Source: Megasphaera_A sueciensis
GTDB lineage: Bacteria; Bacillota; Negativicutes; Veillonellales; Megasphaeraceae
Length of the DNA stretch: 64,000 nucleotides
Assembly (NCBI RefSeq): GCF_050219315.1
Contig: NZ_CP116939.1
Location: forward strand, 806,001-870,000
Direction of reading: 5' to 3'
Positions 44,725 to 52,613 of this stretch are shown here, piece after piece. The notes below the pieces were generated by a model, which was not told the origin of the DNA, ran no database searches, and saw only the letters and a list, made by a program, of their open reading frames with translations. The position numbers and the translations under genes are program-made. The first letter of the stretch is position 1. The number at the start of each line of letters is the position of its first letter.

Positions 44725-45636
44725 TCAAGCCCTCTTTTCTTCAATATTCACACCGGCAGCAACAGCTTGATCAATCACACGCTGCGCTCGTACAACAATT
44801 GGTTTATCAATCATCTTGCCGTCAACATTCAAAACTCCTTTATTATCCGTTAAAGAAGCGTTAAATGCATCCAGAACCTTTACTGCTTTTGCAATCTGTT
44901 TATCTGTCGGCGTATAAATACTATGTACTACAGATACTTGTTTCGGATGAATGCAGGATTTGCCGTCAAATCCCATATCTCTGCTTTTTGTAACCTCATC
45001 TTTAAACGTATCCATATCATTTATATCGGAAAACACAGTATCCAGTGCTTGAATTTCTGCATCTCTGGCAGCCATGAGAATTTGTTCTCGGCAATAATAA
45101 AGTTCAATACCATACTTTGTGCGATTCGTTTTAATATTAGCAATAAAATCTTCCGCGCCTAAGGCAATGGCCACCATTCTGGGGTGCTTACACATTTCCC
45201 TTACATTATATAATCCTTTCACACTTTCAATGGCTCCAATGATATTGATTGTGCCTTCCGGCCAATTATATTTTTTTTCTGCTTTTTCGATTGCATCGGC
45301 AACTAATTCAATTTCGCTTATATCTTCAATCTTAGGCATACGAATTAAATTTGGTTTAGCCGGTAAAATAATCTTCAAATCCTCCATCCCAAAAGGAGTT
45401 TGTGTTGGATGGTTAATACGTACTACGGTTTCTGACTGAAATTTCATAAATTTCAATGCATGGGCAACAAGATTTCGTGCCGTATCCTTTTCAGTTACAG
45501 CAATAGAATCCTCAACATCAAACATCAAACTATCTGCACCGTAAATATCCGCAGCATTAATCATTTTCGGACTGTTCCCAGGTACAAACATCATCGTTCT
45601 GCGAAGTTTATGCTTTGCCTGTTCATTATTCAGCAT
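44725..45636 (-). CDS. citE: Citrate lyase beta subunit (citryl-ACP lyase)
   Basis: 303 residues, HpcH/HpaI-type barrel that cleaves citryl-ACP to oxaloacetate and acetyl-ACP. Motifs: LRRTMMFVPGNSPKM, ADSLMFDVEDSIA (metal ligand), VRINHPTQTPFG, IGAIESVKGLYN (metal-ligand Glu), ALGAEDFIAN and DGKSCIHPKQ. It starts 11 bp inside the end of citD and ends 1 bp before citF; SD GGGGG. Translation of the three subunits is coupled. Confidence 0.95.
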   Translation of the reverse strand: MLNNEQAKHKLRRTMMFVPGNSPKMINAADIYGADSLMFDVEDSIAVTEKDTARNLVAHALKFMKFQSETVVRINHPTQTPFGMEDLKIILPAKPNLIRMPKIEDISEIELVADAIEKAEKKYNWPEGTINIIGAIESVKGLYNVREMCKHPRMVAIALGAEDFIANIKTNRTKYGIELYYCREQILMAARDAEIQALDTVFSDINDMDTFKDEVTKSRDMGFDGKSCIHPKQVSVVHSIYTPTDKQIAKAVKVLDAFNASLTDNKGVLNVDGKMIDKPIVVRAQRVIDQAVAAGVNIEEKRA

Positions 45637-45910
45637 GATTCATCCCCCGTTCCAGTGCGCTTTCCACCCGAGCTTCCAAGGTGTAATCCCACGCTCCATT
45701 ATCCTTAACATCCAAAACTATATCTTCAAATCCTGCCTCTGTAACCGTATTTTTAATAAGTTCTTTTATATGTGTTCCATATTGCCGCATCACCTTTGAT
45801 TGTAGATGGATGCTAATTCCAGAACCAGGTTCACCTGCTGTTGCTGTTACTAATACATCTTGTTTTTCATCAAAACCGGCAGAAGCCGATGTCACAAGTA
45901 CATTTGCCAT
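45626..45910 (-). CDS. citD: Citrate lyase gamma subunit (acyl carrier protein), lacking the usual modified Ser
   Basis: 94 residues, placed as in all cit operons. The C-terminal two thirds match CitD (GEPGSGISIHLQSKVMRQYG, VLDVKDNGAWDYTLEARVE). In characterised CitD the prosthetic group sits on the Ser of AGTLESxD (Ser14). Here the aligned stretch is AGFDEKQD, with Lys16 in place of that Ser. Ser8 and Ser10 lie a few residues earlier. Either a shifted serine is used or the carrier works differently. Starts 15 bp after pckA. Confidence 0.85.
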   Translation of the reverse strand: MANVLVTSASAGFDEKQDVLVTATAGEPGSGISIHLQSKVMRQYGTHIKELIKNTVTEAGFEDIVLDVKDNGAWDYTLEARVESALERGMNHAE

Positions 45911-45925
45911 ATAAAAACTCCTCCT

Positions 45926-47563
45926 TCACATTGCCCTCGCACAATTCTCATTAAAATATGTGTTCTTCTTGACCGACGAATCTCCACTAGGACCTGCATT
46001 AATTATTTCTTTTGGCATAGTAGGATATTTCTCCATAAAATTCTCATAGAACATTTTCGCTAATTTCTTGGCAGTTCTGTCATAAGCATCTTTATCTTTC
46101 CACGTATCTCTGGGATTCATGATGCTCTCAGGCACATGAGAACAATACTGTGGCACATCTAAATTAAACACAGTGTCGTGCTTGTATGTAGCAGTATCCA
46201 ATTCACCATTAAGTGCAGCCGTTATCATAGCGCGTGTATAAGAAAGCTTCATACGGCTTCCCGTTCCGTATGAACCGCCGATCCATCCGGTATTTACCAA
46301 ATATACTTTCGTATTGTATTTTTCAATTTTTTCTCCCAACATATGGGCATACACATCGGGATGCAACGGCATAAAAGGTTCTCCAAAAAGTGTAGAAAAA
46401 GTTGGCACAGGTTCCGTAATTCCCTGCTCCGTACCTGCCACCTTAGAAGTAAAACCCGTCACAAAATGATACATTGCTGCATTTTTATCAAGCCGGGAAA
46501 TAGGAGGCAGAACACCAAAACTATCTGCAGCCAAAAAAATAATGACTTTGGGAATACCACCGATACCAGGAATCGCTACATTAGGAATAAATTCTATAGG
46601 ATATCCCACACGTGTATTTTCAGATAAGCTGTTATCATCATAATTCGGTTTACGCGTAATCGGATCAATAACAACATTTTCCACAAGACTACCAAAACGG
46701 ATCGCATGATAAATTTCCGGCTCATTTTCAGGATTCAAATGAATACACTTTGCATAACACCCGCCTTCAAAATTAAACACTCCTGTATCAGACCAACCAT
46801 GTTCATCATCTCCTATCAATATACGTTCAGGATCTGCAGAAAGCGTAGTCTTGCCCGTACCGGAAAGACCAAAAAAGATAGCCGTTTCTTTTGTCTTAGG
46901 ATCCATATTGGCAGAACAATGCATTGGAAGGATATCTTCCTGCGGCATAAGATAATTCATGATAGCAAATACAGCTTTTTTTATTTCTCCAGAATACTGA
47001 GTTCCGGCAATAAGTACAAGTTTATCCTCATAATCAATAATAATGGTTGCTTCTGAATGAACCCCATCTATCAAAGGATCACACATAAAGCTGGGAGCAG
47101 CGATAATAGTAAAATCCGGATCTCCGAAATTCTCTAGTTGCGATTCTGTAGGACGTATTAAAAGATTGTGCATAAATAAATTTTGACTCGCATACTCATT
47201 TACAATACGAAACTTTTTTGTACTTTCCGGATCGGCACCGGCAAATCCATCAAATAAAAAGATATCTGTATTTTGCAGATACGCAATCATTTTTCCCTTT
47301 AACACATCAAATTTCGCTTTAGTAATAGGTCTGTTAACATTGCCCCAACAAATTTTGTCATGAATAGCAGGTGTATCAACAATGAATTTATCTTCTGAAG
47401 CACGGCCTGTAAATTTACCGGTATTAACAAATAAGGCACCTGTTTCGCTTATAATTCCCTCCCCCCTTTTAACAGCTTCTTCTGTCAAAACCGCAGGGGG
47501 TAAATTACGGTGTACAGATTTTAGATTATGCATTCCCAATTTTTCTAAACCAAATGTCTCCAT
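45926..47563 (-). CDS. pckA: Phosphoenolpyruvate carboxykinase (ATP)
   Basis: 545 residues. P-loop GLSGTGKTTLSADP, the kinase-2 region IGDDEHGWSD, the active-site Arg/Lys stretch GTQYSGEIKKAVF, ENTRVGYP and NTGWIGGSYGTGSRM are all intact. It interconverts oxaloacetate plus ATP with PEP plus CO2. As first gene of the citrate-lyase operon it would handle the oxaloacetate made from citrate, where other bacteria often use the Na+ pump oxaloacetate decarboxylase. SD AAGGAGGA. The promoter carries the 38-bp motif shared with the transporter gene. Confidence 0.96.
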   Translation of the reverse strand: METFGLEKLGMHNLKSVHRNLPPAVLTEEAVKRGEGIISETGALFVNTGKFTGRASEDKFIVDTPAIHDKICWGNVNRPITKAKFDVLKGKMIAYLQNTDIFLFDGFAGADPESTKKFRIVNEYASQNLFMHNLLIRPTESQLENFGDPDFTIIAAPSFMCDPLIDGVHSEATIIIDYEDKLVLIAGTQYSGEIKKAVFAIMNYLMPQEDILPMHCSANMDPKTKETAIFFGLSGTGKTTLSADPERILIGDDEHGWSDTGVFNFEGGCYAKCIHLNPENEPEIYHAIRFGSLVENVVIDPITRKPNYDDNSLSENTRVGYPIEFIPNVAIPGIGGIPKVIIFLAADSFGVLPPISRLDKNAAMYHFVTGFTSKVAGTEQGITEPVPTFSTLFGEPFMPLHPDVYAHMLGEKIEKYNTKVYLVNTGWIGGSYGTGSRMKLSYTRAMITAALNGELDTATYKHDTVFNLDVPQYCSHVPESIMNPRDTWKDKDAYDRTAKKLAKMFYENFMEKYPTMPKEIINAGPSGDSSVKKNTYFNENCARAM

Positions 47564-47640
47564 CGCTGTTCCTCCTTCATAACTGATTTTCCTATAATCT
47601 ACAGTTATACGTCAATTGAGTTATTATTCTTCCTATCTGT

Positions 47641-47698
47641 AGGATATCGCATGCTGCCTATACTGTAAAATACTGGGTTTCGATACTTATCCATAAAA
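47641..47698 (-). promoter_or_regulatory. pckA-citDEF promoter with conserved LysR-type motif
   Basis: A 38-bp stretch at 47661-47698 matches 51744-51781 (upstream of the 2HCT transporter) at 27 of 38 positions without gaps. On the minus strand it has a T-N11-A box (GTATCGAAACCCAGTA) directly before TTTACA (complement of 47664-47669). A weak -10 TATCCT (complement of 47641-47646) follows after 17 bp. It is the probable activator site for the adjacent LysR regulator. Confidence 0.65.
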
Positions 47699-47725
47699 AA
47701 ATTTGATAGTTATTTTTAAAAAATA

Positions 47726-47762
47726 AAAAGACCTGATGGACACTAAATCCTTCAGATCTTTT
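47726..47762 (-). terminator. Terminator after the LysR gene
   Basis: AAAAGACCTGA/TCAGATCTTTT stem (one G-U on the minus strand) with a 15-nt loop; a T/A-rich stretch follows. 8 bp after the stop. Confidence 0.7.
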
Positions 47763-47769
47763 ACTTTTA

Positions 47770-48630
47770 TTAAAATTCAAATTTTTTGACAAAGTCAATA
47801 AACACTTTTGCAATTCGCAGATTCACAACCTCCGGATGATATAACAACCAGGTCTTCCGAATAAGATCCTGCCCCTGTTCATCTTGAAGTTTATACGTAT
47901 ATATCTCATCCAACCCCCGAACAATCCGTGAAGGGACAATGCCATATCCTAATCCCGCTTTAATCATTTCCCGGCAGGTTGCCAGACGATCTACTTTCAT
48001 GCTGACTAAAGGCGGATTATTAAAATGCTGCCGCCACCATTTATCAATACGCAATTTTATCATACCGTCCGTATCATAGTCAATACGTGGAAGGAATGGG
48101 ATATCCTCTAATTGAAATACATGGCTAGATGCAATGCATATCGGTTCTTCATACAGCACTTCACGTGTAGAACATGCTCCGTAATCAGCACTGACAAACC
48201 CAATATGAATTTGCTGATTGTCTAATAATTTGCTAACATCCTGACTCCAGGTCGTAGTGACATTAAAATCAATATTAGGATACAGTTCTTTAAATTTCTT
48301 TAATACTTGGGGCATCGTAAACATAGTAAAATAACTGGATGCTCCAATAAATAATACACCGCGCATACTGGTATCCAAATTTGACACTTCTTCACGAATA
48401 TGACGCATTTGCTGCATCATACTCTCTGCAACACGTGCCAGATATTCTCCCTCTGTTGTAAACGTAACTCCTTTATGTCCCCGATTCACTACAGTCACAT
48501 TGAAACATTGTTCAATATGTTTTAGCCGTGCTGTCAATGCAGGTTGGGAAATGTATAAAAGCTGGGCCGTTTTTGTAATATTCTTTTCTTTATACAAAAT
48601 ATATAATATCTGCCAATCTCGATCATCCAA
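47770..48630 (-). CDS. LysR-type transcriptional regulator, probable citrate-module activator
   Basis: About 286 residues from a TTG at 48630, 8 nt after AAGGAGGG; the ATG 30 bp upstream precedes the Shine-Dalgarno and is rejected. HTH: ILYKEKNITKTAQLLYIS and QPALTARLKHIEQCF. Effector domain from about residue 90 (GVLFIGASSYFTMFTMPQVL, GLGYGIVPSRIV). Its closest reference is the CbbR/CitR-like LysR group; the ligand is unknown. Located between the pckA-citDEF operon and the transporter genes, both of which share a promoter motif. Confidence 0.88.
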   Translation of the reverse strand: MDDRDWQILYILYKEKNITKTAQLLYISQPALTARLKHIEQCFNVTVVNRGHKGVTFTTEGEYLARVAESMMQQMRHIREEVSNLDTSMRGVLFIGASSYFTMFTMPQVLKKFKELYPNIDFNVTTTWSQDVSKLLDNQQIHIGFVSADYGACSTREVLYEEPICIASSHVFQLEDIPFLPRIDYDTDGMIKLRIDKWWRQHFNNPPLVSMKVDRLATCREMIKAGLGYGIVPSRIVRGLDEIYTYKLQDEQGQDLIRKTWLLYHPEVVNLRIAKVFIDFVKKFEF

Positions 48631-49224
48631 TGGATATCCCTCCTTTTTCCTGTTTTGCATATCTTTATAATACTATTAAACGATACAACTGTAAAATTAA
48701 ATACATACTATTCACAAAAAGCGATTATACCCAATGTACACAAATCTATATAATAAGTTAAAAATATATGCCTATCCTATCTGGTGCCCTCAATAGAATA
48801 CATTATGCAAAAATTTTTAGTTTTATAATTTTTCTGACCACGGACTTTCTTCTTTTATATAATATACCACCCATAATCCATCTGCCAGTCTGTTACACAA
48901 CAACACCCGTTATCACTACACTATACATGCCATTATTTCACAATATATACTCATTATCCCATTAGGATGCTCATTCGTACGGTTTTCTAATTCATTCTAA
49001 CTAATAGATTATTCTAAAAAATAATGTTTACACGATGCTACAGTTTTTATCAAATCAGGTACTTTTTTAAAATACGTTTTACTCCGTTATACCTCAGAAC
49101 AAGCTATCGACGGCTGTTGTAGAATTAACTAATTTTCTATATAGAACTTTATTTACGGTTTATTTCCCTTTATAAATAATCTCAAGTCTACCCTTTTATA
49201 CAAAAAAACAATAAGCCATACAAG
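48631..49224. other. 594-bp AT-rich gap
   Basis: Holds a plausible promoter for the LysR gene (minus strand TTTACA, complement of 48690-48695; 17-bp spacer; TATTAT, complement of 48667-48672). Nothing else is visible: no supported gene and no clear terminator behind the esterase gene. Confidence 0.5.
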
Positions 49225-50211
49225 TTAAATTATCTTTTGTTTGTTAAACCAATCAAGAATAAGCGCAGCTACTTGAGAAGAGTTTTTATCATGCATCATC
49301 ATATGTGTATTACCTTGAATTCCTATTTCAGGTAATTCCAGCCATTCTGCTCGATGACACACTCTCTTTAATTCTTGATAATATTTTTTTACTGCTTTAT
49401 AATAACTTTCTGTATCGGGAATGGTTTTATTCCAAATAGTATATTCATCAAGAAAATCCCCCCAAATATACATCTGAGGTATATTTTTCAAAATGCTTAA
49501 ATCATATGTTTGATAATCAGGCATAGACGATGGTTCAACAAAAACAATAGCCTTTACAAGTTGAGGATAATGAAGTGCTGTTTCTGCTGCAAAAGAACAC
49601 CCTTGGCTATGCGCAATGAGTATGCACGGACCAACTTTTTGAACATATCGATCATATGCCTTTTGCGTCACATCATTGTTCGATGACCACCGGGGAATAG
49701 AATACATCATAAAAGTTTCAAAAGAATCGACGGGATATTGACTTCCGGGAAACGGTTTGCGTTGACAGGGATCATTACAATACGTTTTCCCAATACGAAA
49801 AGATTCCCATGCATGTTGATATGACCGGAAAACAGGTTCCGTTGTAAAAATTTCAGGATACCGTGCCCAAGATGCCCTGCCTCGTTCAACAGCATCAGAA
49901 ATATATACATTATAGCCAGCACGTAGAAAAAACATCTGCCATCCTTCTCGGCCATCCGGTGTCGTTTCCCAGCATGATCCTGACAGACCTCCTCCATGCC
50001 ATAATAATAAAGGATACTTAGCCGTAGGATTGGATAATTTGATATATTGCACATACATTTGTCCCGCCCAAAACTCACCATTCGGATCTACCATACGAGG
50101 TTTACCATTCTTAACCATTGAAGCAGAATATACTGGTAATCCTTTTAATGTAACACGTCTTCCTCCGACAAAAAAACTGCCGATTTCTTTAATACAAATT
50201 GTATGATCCAT
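49225..50211 (-). CDS. Alpha/beta hydrolase of the esterase-713 (Bal32a) type
   Basis: 328 residues from ATG 50211 (SD GAGGTG). Motifs follow esterase 713 closely: HGGGLSGSCWETTPDGREGW (oxyanion region), DAVERGRAS, nucleophile IAHSQGCS, acidic residue IVFVEPSSMP (Glu) and IQGNTHMMMHDKNSSQV (catalytic His). There is no clear signal peptide once the upstream codons are removed. The substrate is unknown. Located directly behind the 2HCT transporter and before the LysR gene, so it may free a hydroxycarboxylate from an ester. Confidence 0.82.
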   Translation of the reverse strand: MDHTICIKEIGSFFVGGRRVTLKGLPVYSASMVKNGKPRMVDPNGEFWAGQMYVQYIKLSNPTAKYPLLLWHGGGLSGSCWETTPDGREGWQMFFLRAGYNVYISDAVERGRASWARYPEIFTTEPVFRSYQHAWESFRIGKTYCNDPCQRKPFPGSQYPVDSFETFMMYSIPRWSSNNDVTQKAYDRYVQKVGPCILIAHSQGCSFAAETALHYPQLVKAIVFVEPSSMPDYQTYDLSILKNIPQMYIWGDFLDEYTIWNKTIPDTESYYKAVKKYYQELKRVCHRAEWLELPEIGIQGNTHMMMHDKNSSQVAALILDWFNKQKII

Positions 50212-50234
50212 GTAAACACCTCGCTGCAAACATA

Positions 50235-50281
50235 ATAAAGCAGTAAGAATTGAAAAGAGAAATTTCAATTCTTACTGCTTT
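50235..50281 (-). terminator. Hairpin after the 2HCT transporter gene
   Basis: A 20-bp perfect stem (TAAAGCAGTAAGAATTGAAA) with a 7-nt loop, 9 bp after the transporter stop and 23 bp before the esterase start. Its T-run is poor, so partial read-through into the esterase gene is likely. Confidence 0.7.
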
Positions 50282-50290
50282 ACTAATAAA

Positions 50291-51637
50291 TTAATTTCCT
50301 GCTAAAATACGCATTAAAGCAATCGCCATCGTAACGTTGGCAACACCGCCAAGCCGTGTAGATACTTGAGCAAACGGCATCAGTTCCAAACGCTTGCCTG
50401 CCGTTAAAATCGCAACATCACCCGTTCCGCCTTGTCCGCTGTGACAAGCCACTACCATAGCCGCTTCCACTGGATTCATATTTAATTTTTGACTGACAAA
50501 CCATGCAGTTGCAATAAGCGAAGATACTGTTATTAAAATAACAACAAGATAGGCAGGATTGGTAAATACAGCGACAACATTCTTCCATGGAGTCATAGCA
50601 ACGCCTACACCAAGCAGCAACGGTGGTGTAAAAAGAACAATAAAGCGAAATAAAGCGTGTGCACCTTGGTCCACGTAATCGGGTACAAGCCCGGCAGCTT
50701 TAAGACAAACCGCAGTCACCAGCATAACAATAGGTGCCGGTAATCCAATAACTGAATCCACCCATGTCCCGCCTATAAACAGGGAAAAAGCAAATAAAGC
50801 AACGTTAAGCATTTTCGTATTATCAATAGGTATTTTCTTTTTTTCTTCTTCGGCAATCGCCGCTGCTTTCAATATTTCATCATCACCGGTTTTTAATAAA
50901 TTTCCATTCCCCGTATATTCAGGATGCTTTTGTCCTAACATATTCAATCCGCCGGAAATAACAATAGCAATAAGACTGCCTAACATAACACAAGGAAGAA
51001 CAGAAGCAAAAATGGCATCTTGTTCCGTTCCCATGATGGAAGAATACCCCATCGAAAGAGGAAGTGCTCCTTCTCCCACGCCGCCGGCAAGTATAGGGAT
51101 GACAATAAAGAAAAATGTATGATACCAGCCAATACCAAAAAGTATACCTGCTAAAGTGCCTACTGCCATAGCTACGATAGTACCAATGACTAAAGGTACA
51201 AACATCTTAAGGAATGCTTTTATTAATACATATCGATTCATACTGCAAATACTACCTACTACCAAGCAAGCAATATATACATATAAAAAATTAGTAGTTT
51301 TCATAAAGGTTACAATAGACGTGACGGCAAGTTTCGGAATCAAATCAGCATATACCAGATACGATGGCAAAAATGTTGCCATAATAACCGTACCGCCAAC
51401 ATATTTTAAAAGCGGGATACGCCCGCCCAGTTCCGCGCAAGCATATCCATAAAGCGCCAGCAGCGTCATGCCTCCGATAAGTCCAGACGGCATAAGACCT
51501 CTGTTTACTGCTAAAAACATACACACAAGCATAAATAAATAAATGCCCAAGGGGACGATATTGATTTTAATTCCAAAAAGCTTCGATTGAAATGTTGACC
51601 GCTCCAATACCCCATTCTGTGTCTCTAAATTTAACAT
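50291..51637 (-). CDS. 2-hydroxycarboxylate transporter (citrate/malate:Na+ or exchange, CitS/CitP/MleP family)
   Basis: 448 residues, 11-12 hydrophobic segments. The two family re-entrant loops with GGxG motifs are present: ILAGGVGEGALPLS and HSGQGGTGDVAILTA. The C-terminal Arg that contacts substrate in this family falls in the STRLGG segment. Together with citrate lyase genes in the same cluster, citrate is the most likely substrate, though malate or lactate exchange is possible. SD TAGGAGG. The promoter motif is shared with pckA-citDEF. Confidence 0.92.
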   Translation of the reverse strand: MLNLETQNGVLERSTFQSKLFGIKINIVPLGIYLFMLVCMFLAVNRGLMPSGLIGGMTLLALYGYACAELGGRIPLLKYVGGTVIMATFLPSYLVYADLIPKLAVTSIVTFMKTTNFLYVYIACLVVGSICSMNRYVLIKAFLKMFVPLVIGTIVAMAVGTLAGILFGIGWYHTFFFIVIPILAGGVGEGALPLSMGYSSIMGTEQDAIFASVLPCVMLGSLIAIVISGGLNMLGQKHPEYTGNGNLLKTGDDEILKAAAIAEEEKKKIPIDNTKMLNVALFAFSLFIGGTWVDSVIGLPAPIVMLVTAVCLKAAGLVPDYVDQGAHALFRFIVLFTPPLLLGVGVAMTPWKNVVAVFTNPAYLVVILITVSSLIATAWFVSQKLNMNPVEAAMVVACHSGQGGTGDVAILTAGKRLELMPFAQVSTRLGGVANVTMAIALMRILAGN

Positions 51638-51723
51638 AATCTAACCTCCTAAAAAATGAACTCTTTTCTAATAATTAATATTTACTTTGATCTATAGCCT
51701 TAGACGATATGCTTTATGAGTTT

Positions 51724-51781
51724 ATAGTACTGTATTAAGACTATTTTGTAAAATATGGAATGTTGATACCCGTCCATAAAA
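51724..51781 (-). promoter_or_regulatory. 2HCT transporter promoter with conserved LysR-type motif
   Basis: Second copy of the 38-bp motif (51744-51781). On the minus strand a T-N11-A box (GTATCAACATTCCATA) precedes TTTACA (complement of 51747-51752). A weak -10 TACTAT (complement of 51724-51729) follows after 17 bp. The distance to the ATG (about 110 bp) is similar to that at pckA. Confidence 0.65.
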
Positions 51782-52223
51782 ATTTATAATAACTATTATG
51801 CTAATTTGTTATAAATAGGCAGTAGCTCATGATAAAATCATATCTTATCACATAAAATATTATTATGTATATACTCATATTTTATATTTCTACAATTTTT
51901 TAAGAAATAGCTGAATTTACGACAATATCAAAAAAACACAGATACATATAAGAGAATTATACACCTCCCACATATCTGCGCATTTATACTGTATCCAGAG
52001 AAAAAGGAATAATCTAACGGAATAGTATTAATCATTTTTTCACTTTTGGCATTCTTTAATAATTTTTAAGGATCTTTAATTTTGATATACTTTTTGTTGA
52101 TAACAAACCAAACAATCACAAAAACACAGTAATAATATAATCCAAAAATTATCACTAAATATTTTATATATTAAAAACACAATGGGTATCGTTGTCCCTG
52201 TAAATGAGATAATCATTATTCTA

Positions 52224-52520
52224 CTCGATGTGCTGTTTCCCCATCCTACTTTCAATATTTTCGCTTATCACCGCAGCGCACCCGGCCACGTTATCAGGCA
52301 ATGCCCTTAAATCCGCAAGCGAAAGAAAATTATTACACGAACGATTCCACACTCTCATTATACAAAAAGACACGGACAAATTTAAGAAGGAAATACTTCA
52401 TACACTTATCCGTGTCATTATATCGTACAGCCAAATGTTTTTAAAATTAACCGTAAGCATAGTAAAGGCCTTCATGCAACAATATATCACCGGCTTCCTG
52501 CAAATCATCTGCAAGGGTCT
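52224..52520 (-). pseudogene. Decayed coding fragments of unknown origin
   Basis: The minus strand keeps two protein-like stretches in different frames: one ends AETLADDLQEAG...YYAYG-stop (about 52444-52520). The other reads through LSLADLRALPDNVAG and ISENIESRMGKQHIE-stop (about 52224-52330). They have no start signals and are broken by stops between. I cannot assign a family. The surrounding 976-bp gap (51638-52613) otherwise holds only the transporter promoter and AT-rich sequence. Confidence 0.3.
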
Positions 52521-52613
52521 CTGCCTATATCACATGCATATCTTTTACTGTTTCGGTTTTTCGTTGTGTTTTTCTAAGTTGAAAAACCATTTTATTAAAT
52601 TAAAAGTAACATA

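Noticed and set aside
43164..45910. Citramalate lyase instead of citrate lyase
   Set aside because: The two families cannot be separated with certainty by eye, but the 2HCT transporter and pckA nearby favour citrate; kept as an alternative only.
48768..48965. 65-codon plus-strand open frame in the gap upstream of LysR
   Set aside because: Hydrophobic, random-looking, no ribosome site.
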